A program made the position numbers and the translations under genes. A stretch of 64,000 nucleotides of DNA from Mycobacterium lacus (GTDB lineage: Bacteria > Actinomycetota > Actinomycetes > Mycobacteriales > Mycobacteriaceae). Positions within the stretch are counted from its first letter, which is position 1, and each line of letters starts with the position of its first letter. Location of the stretch: positions 1,187,952 to 1,251,951 of the forward strand of contig NZ_AP022581.1 in NCBI RefSeq assembly GCF_010731535.1. Direction: 5' to 3'. Of this stretch, positions 61,509 through 64,000 are shown in pieces. A model generated the notes under the pieces. The model did not search any database and was not told where the DNA came from. It saw nothing but the letters and a program-made list of their open reading frames with translations.

Positions 61509-61899
61509 CCTGCCCGCTGCGGGATCGGTGAAGGTTGTCGTCAGTGCTGCACTGTCGGACCGGTTCAAGAGGCGATACGTCATCGTCGACGCAGCGACCG
61601 GCGGCATCGTGGATGACGCTCAAGGATACGGGTATAAGACCGCGCAGAACGCGCACCGCGCGCACGCCTACAAGTCGATGCCGCCGAAGAAGAAGCGGCG
61701 ACGCGACGCCGCCCAACGACAGGTCCGACGCTGGTGTGCTGCGCACCCGCTGTTCATGCGGCACGTCGAGCAGTCGATGTTCTACGCGCTCAAAGACGGC
61801 CTGAACCTTACTGAGGCCGACGTGCGGGCGATGGCCGACGAGCACGGCGTGGAGCTGCGGTTCTCGGTGAAAGACCTGATGCGGCATTGGAACTGGTGA
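61501..61899 (+). CDS. Small basic protein of unknown function in the IS607-like element
   Basis: A 132-residue protein starting 8 bp inside tnpA (ATG 61501; an ATG four codons earlier is possible). It has a beta-strand-like start (VKVVVSAALSDRFKRRYVIVDAATGGIVDD), then GYGYKTAQNAHRAHAYKSMPPKKKRRRDAAQRQVRRW, which is strongly basic, and a C-terminal helical part ending FSVKDLMRHWNW. The basic middle suggests nucleic-acid binding. I do not recognise the family. Its tight placement between recombinase and TnpB-like genes suggests it belongs to the element. Confidence 0.7.
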   Translation: MSDLPAAGSVKVVVSAALSDRFKRRYVIVDAATGGIVDDAQGYGYKTAQNAHRAHAYKSMPPKKKRRRDAAQRQVRRWCAAHPLFMRHVEQSMFYALKDGLNLTEADVRAMADEHGVELRFSVKDLMRHWNW

Positions 61900-61905
61900 T
61901 GCGGC

Positions 61906-63615
61906 GTGGGTAAGCAGTTGCGTCGGATCGGGGATCCGGTGGTGGCTGCGGGCCCGGCTGGTGTTCGGGTGCGCACCCGGCTGCACCTGACCGGGGAGGA
62001 AGCCGCGGCGCTGGGTGCGATCGGGGTGTTTTTGGGTTCGGTGTATCGCCGCGAGCTCGCGCACCGGATCACGTTGGGCCGCATGGATCGCAAGCAGCAC
62101 GGCCGGTGGCGGGCCGAGCGTAAGCAGGCGATCACGGTGGTGGCGTCGTCGCGGTGGGCCGGTGCGATCACCCGCGCCGTCGAAGACCAGTACCAGCTCG
62201 GCATGCGAGCCCTAACCGCTGAGGTCACCGATGTGCGGGCCGCGATCGGCGTGCTGGAATCCCGGTGTGCGCTGCGCCCGGGTGAGGTCGCCGCCCCAGC
62301 CGACGTGGTTGGCGGTCCGCGCCGCCAGTCCCGGCGCCCGGTGCGTGGATATGCCAGTGCGGCGCAGCGGTTCTCCAAGACCCGCCGGCTGGCCACACTG
62401 CGGACGCGGCTGGCGGTGGCCGAGGCGGACCTGGCGGCGGGCCGCCCGTCGATCACCGTCGGCGGTAACAGGTTGTGGCACACCGCCAACATCTCGACGC
62501 GGCCGAGATGAGCGAGCAGCAGTGGCGGGACCGCTGGACCGCCGCCCGCATGTTCCTGACCGCCGACGGCGAGACGGGCAAGGCCGCGGGTAATGAGACG
62601 ATCCGCGTCGACGAGTCGGGCCAGTTGCGGATCAAAGTCCCGGCCGCCCTGGTGGACCGGTTCGGTACGCATCTGCACATCGCCGCACCGGTGGCGTTCG
62701 GCCATCGCTGCCAGGAGTGGGCTGATCGGGTGGCCGGCCGGCGGGCGGTTCGTTATGACATCACCTTCAACCCGGCGAAAGGCCGCTGGTATCTGGACGC
62801 CTCCTGGACCACCACGCCCGGCGCCCACGCTCGAGGAGCTGCGCGCCGGGCCGGTGCTGGTGGACCTCAACGCCGATCACCTCGCCGCGTGTGTCCTGGA
62901 CTGCTCAGGCAACCCGGTCGGTGCACCCGTCACGATTCCCGTCGACACCGCCGGTTTACCCGCTACGCGCCGCGATGGGCGGGTTAGAGCCGCGATTACC
63001 GCGCTGCTCGACCTTGCCGTGCACCACAACTGCAGCGCAGTCGCGGTGGAGAACCTCGATTTCACCGATGCCCGCGCCACCGGACGCGAAACACTGGGCC
63101 GCGGGCAGCGTGGGAAGCGGCTGCGGCGCGCCGTCGCGGGTATCCCGACTCGGCGTTTCCGGGACCGGCTCACCTCGATGGCCACCCGCCGCGGCATCGC
63201 AGTAATCGGTGTCGATCCGGCCTACACCAGCCTGTGGGGCCGCCAGCATTGGCGTAAACCCTTACAACAGCAGACTTCCAACCCGGCCGCTGTGACCGTG
63301 CATCACGGTGCGGCGGCCGCGATCGGCAGACGTGGACTCGGCAATCCGATCAGGCGTCGGCCGGCAGGACCCCGCACCCAACAGCGGATGCGTGCGGGCA
63401 CTCCACCGGCCAGACCTGACCAGCCACCGGGAACCACACGACGGTGCCGCAGTTCTGGCTCACCGCCACGCCCACAACGACGACGAGGCATGCCGGTCCA
63501 CCAGAGAACACCCACCATCAGCGGCCAACACCGTTCGGGCCGCACAGGACTCCTCCTGCTCACCAATCAGGAACGGTTCCGCGCGGCACAATCCACTCCG
63601 TGCGCTGGCCGGTGA
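61906..63615 (+). pseudogene. tnpB: TnpB-related RuvC-like protein of the IS607-like element, with two compensating frame breaks
   Basis: About 569 codons from GTG 61906. The first part (VRTRLHLTGEEAAALGAIGVFLGSVYRREL) is the helical N-terminus. Near 62483 one base is lost (WHTANIS should read WHTRQHLDAAEMSEQQW), and near 62818 one extra C restores the frame. RuvC-like motifs follow: D in VLVDLNADHLAACVLD, E in VAVENLDFTDA, then VDPAYTSLWGRQHW. There is no CxxC zinc ribbon, and the place of the third catalytic Asp reads VHHGAAAAIGRRGLG. It resembles actinobacterial TnpB-related accessory proteins. Whether it is an active guide-RNA nuclease is doubtful. Confidence 0.75.
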
Positions 63616-63985
63616 TCGCCGCGATCCGGTCAAAGTCCTCGTCGTAATGCCACTCGACGGTGCCCGAGAGTTCGGCCGCCGCGGCGATGATCAGGTCCGC
63701 GATCTTCACGCTGCGATGACGCAGACCGCCGACATGGGCGAGTTCACGCTGGACTTGGTATGCGCGAGCGAAGGTTTCGGCGTCGATCGGGATCCGGGCT
63801 AACCCGTCGAGTTCGTCGGCGAGCGCGTCGTAGTCGGTGGCGGACCTCGCCGAGTAGAGAACTTCCAACCGCACTTGGTCGCAGATGCCGACCCGATCCC
63901 CGGACAGGGCCGCCAGCCATCGGTTCGCGACTTCAGGCCTCGCCGCGCGATGTCACGCGCTCATGTCGACGCAGTACAACGTCAC
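63560..63985 (-). pseudogene. vapC: VapC-family toxin interrupted by an in-frame TGA at codon 11
   Basis: From GTG 63985 the frame reads TLYCVDMSA, a stop (TGA at 63955-63953), then HRAARPEVANRWLAALSGDRVGICDQVRLEVLYSARS and the rest of a PIN protein (VKIADLIIAAAAELSGTVEWHYDEDFDRIAAITGQ). Relatives have Trp at the stop position (SAW), so TGG to TGA is the simplest explanation. The first Asp (VDMS) lies before the stop, so a restart at an internal GTG would lose it. The 3' end overlaps the TnpB-like frame by 56 bp on the other strand. A vapB partner, if present, is outside the window. Confidence 0.78.
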
Positions 63986-64000
63986 CGCGCGCAGCGCGTC

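Larger units (their letters stand above)
60829..63615 (+). mobile_element. IS607-like element with three ORFs; boundaries approximate
   Basis: A serine recombinase with MerR-type HTH, a small basic ORF and a TnpB-related gene overlap or abut in order. IS607 elements have no terminal inverted repeats, so the ends are not visible. The left end is placed at the direct-repeat-rich stretch before tnpA (two TGAGCG copies and TGAGTACGC at 60836-60873), the right end near the tail of vapC. It sits between a decayed antitoxin and vapC. Confidence 0.75.

Noticed and set aside
61906..63615. Reading the TnpB-like locus as a CRISPR type V effector
   Set aside because: No repeat array is visible in the window and the serine recombinase neighbour fits an IS607 element.

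Overview
This 64 kb, GC-rich window comes from a slow-growing Mycobacterium. Two PE_PGRS genes, a 13E12-type HNH repeat protein, several VapBC/MazEF modules and near-complete synteny with the M. tuberculosis segment Rv2601 to Rv2551c (in reverse order here) support this. It is not M. tuberculosis complex: dhaA, Rv2571c and Rv2561-Rv2565 are missing from their expected places, and lineage-specific insertions are present.

Layout. 1-3439: five-gene minus-strand cluster ending in a membrane-anchored spermidine synthase-like protein (speE, cut by the window edge). 3504-4150: vapBC40. 4276-6454: ruvCAB, with an SOS box and a PafBC-type promoter upstream. 6545-8194: PE_PGRS44-like gene. 8398-9051: unrecognised membrane protein. 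9150-14140: carboxylic acid reductase (car/fadD9) and gabT, with a PE-like mini-ORF before gabT. 14399-14952: a mazEF5-like pair. 15142-20824: yajC-secD-secF, a peptide-binding lipoprotein and apt. 20821-22261: vapBC and a second apt. 22292-24652: rel. 24728-27605: ppiB, glyoxalase II-like and hisS.

27640-32254: a plastic region with a partial 13E12 duplication, an intact 13E12 HNH protein, a radical SAM protein, a decayed purple acid phosphatase and a patatin. 32317-35264: secreted/membrane proteins, a zinc peptidase, an SRPBCC protein and a ketopantoate reductase-like protein. 35346-37121: aspS. 37136-38764: an ISL3-family insertion sequence that split the hairpin downstream of aspS. 38808-49555: YjbR-like protein, then the transglutaminase / zinc-ribbon peptidase / ATP-grasp-alpha-E / transglutaminase-DUF2126 system, with a PE_PGRS gene inserted at its convergent centre. 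49616-54642: proline-rich membrane protein, rarA, a triplicated Rv2557/Rv2558-type starvation gene and a YjbQ protein. 54737-60385: alaS, ruvX, mltG, aroE and a prepilin-peptidase-like protein. 60476-64000: decayed MbcA/ParS-type antitoxin, an IS607-like element (serine recombinase, a small extra protein and an atypical TnpB-like protein) and a vapC with an in-frame stop.

The core genes serve DNA repair (ruvCAB, rarA), protein export (yajC-secDF), stringent response and purine salvage (rel, apt), tRNA charging (hisS, aspS, alaS) and wall/aromatic metabolism (mltG, aroE). Accessory DNA is concentrated at gene junctions. Several single-base frame breaks, including one in the essential secF, suggest that part of the apparent decay may be sequencing error. 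The most unusual items are the IS607-like locus with a zinc-finger-less TnpB relative, the IS insertion inside a terminator palindrome, the apt-vapBC-apt arrangement and the three starvation-gene copies with a conserved leader.
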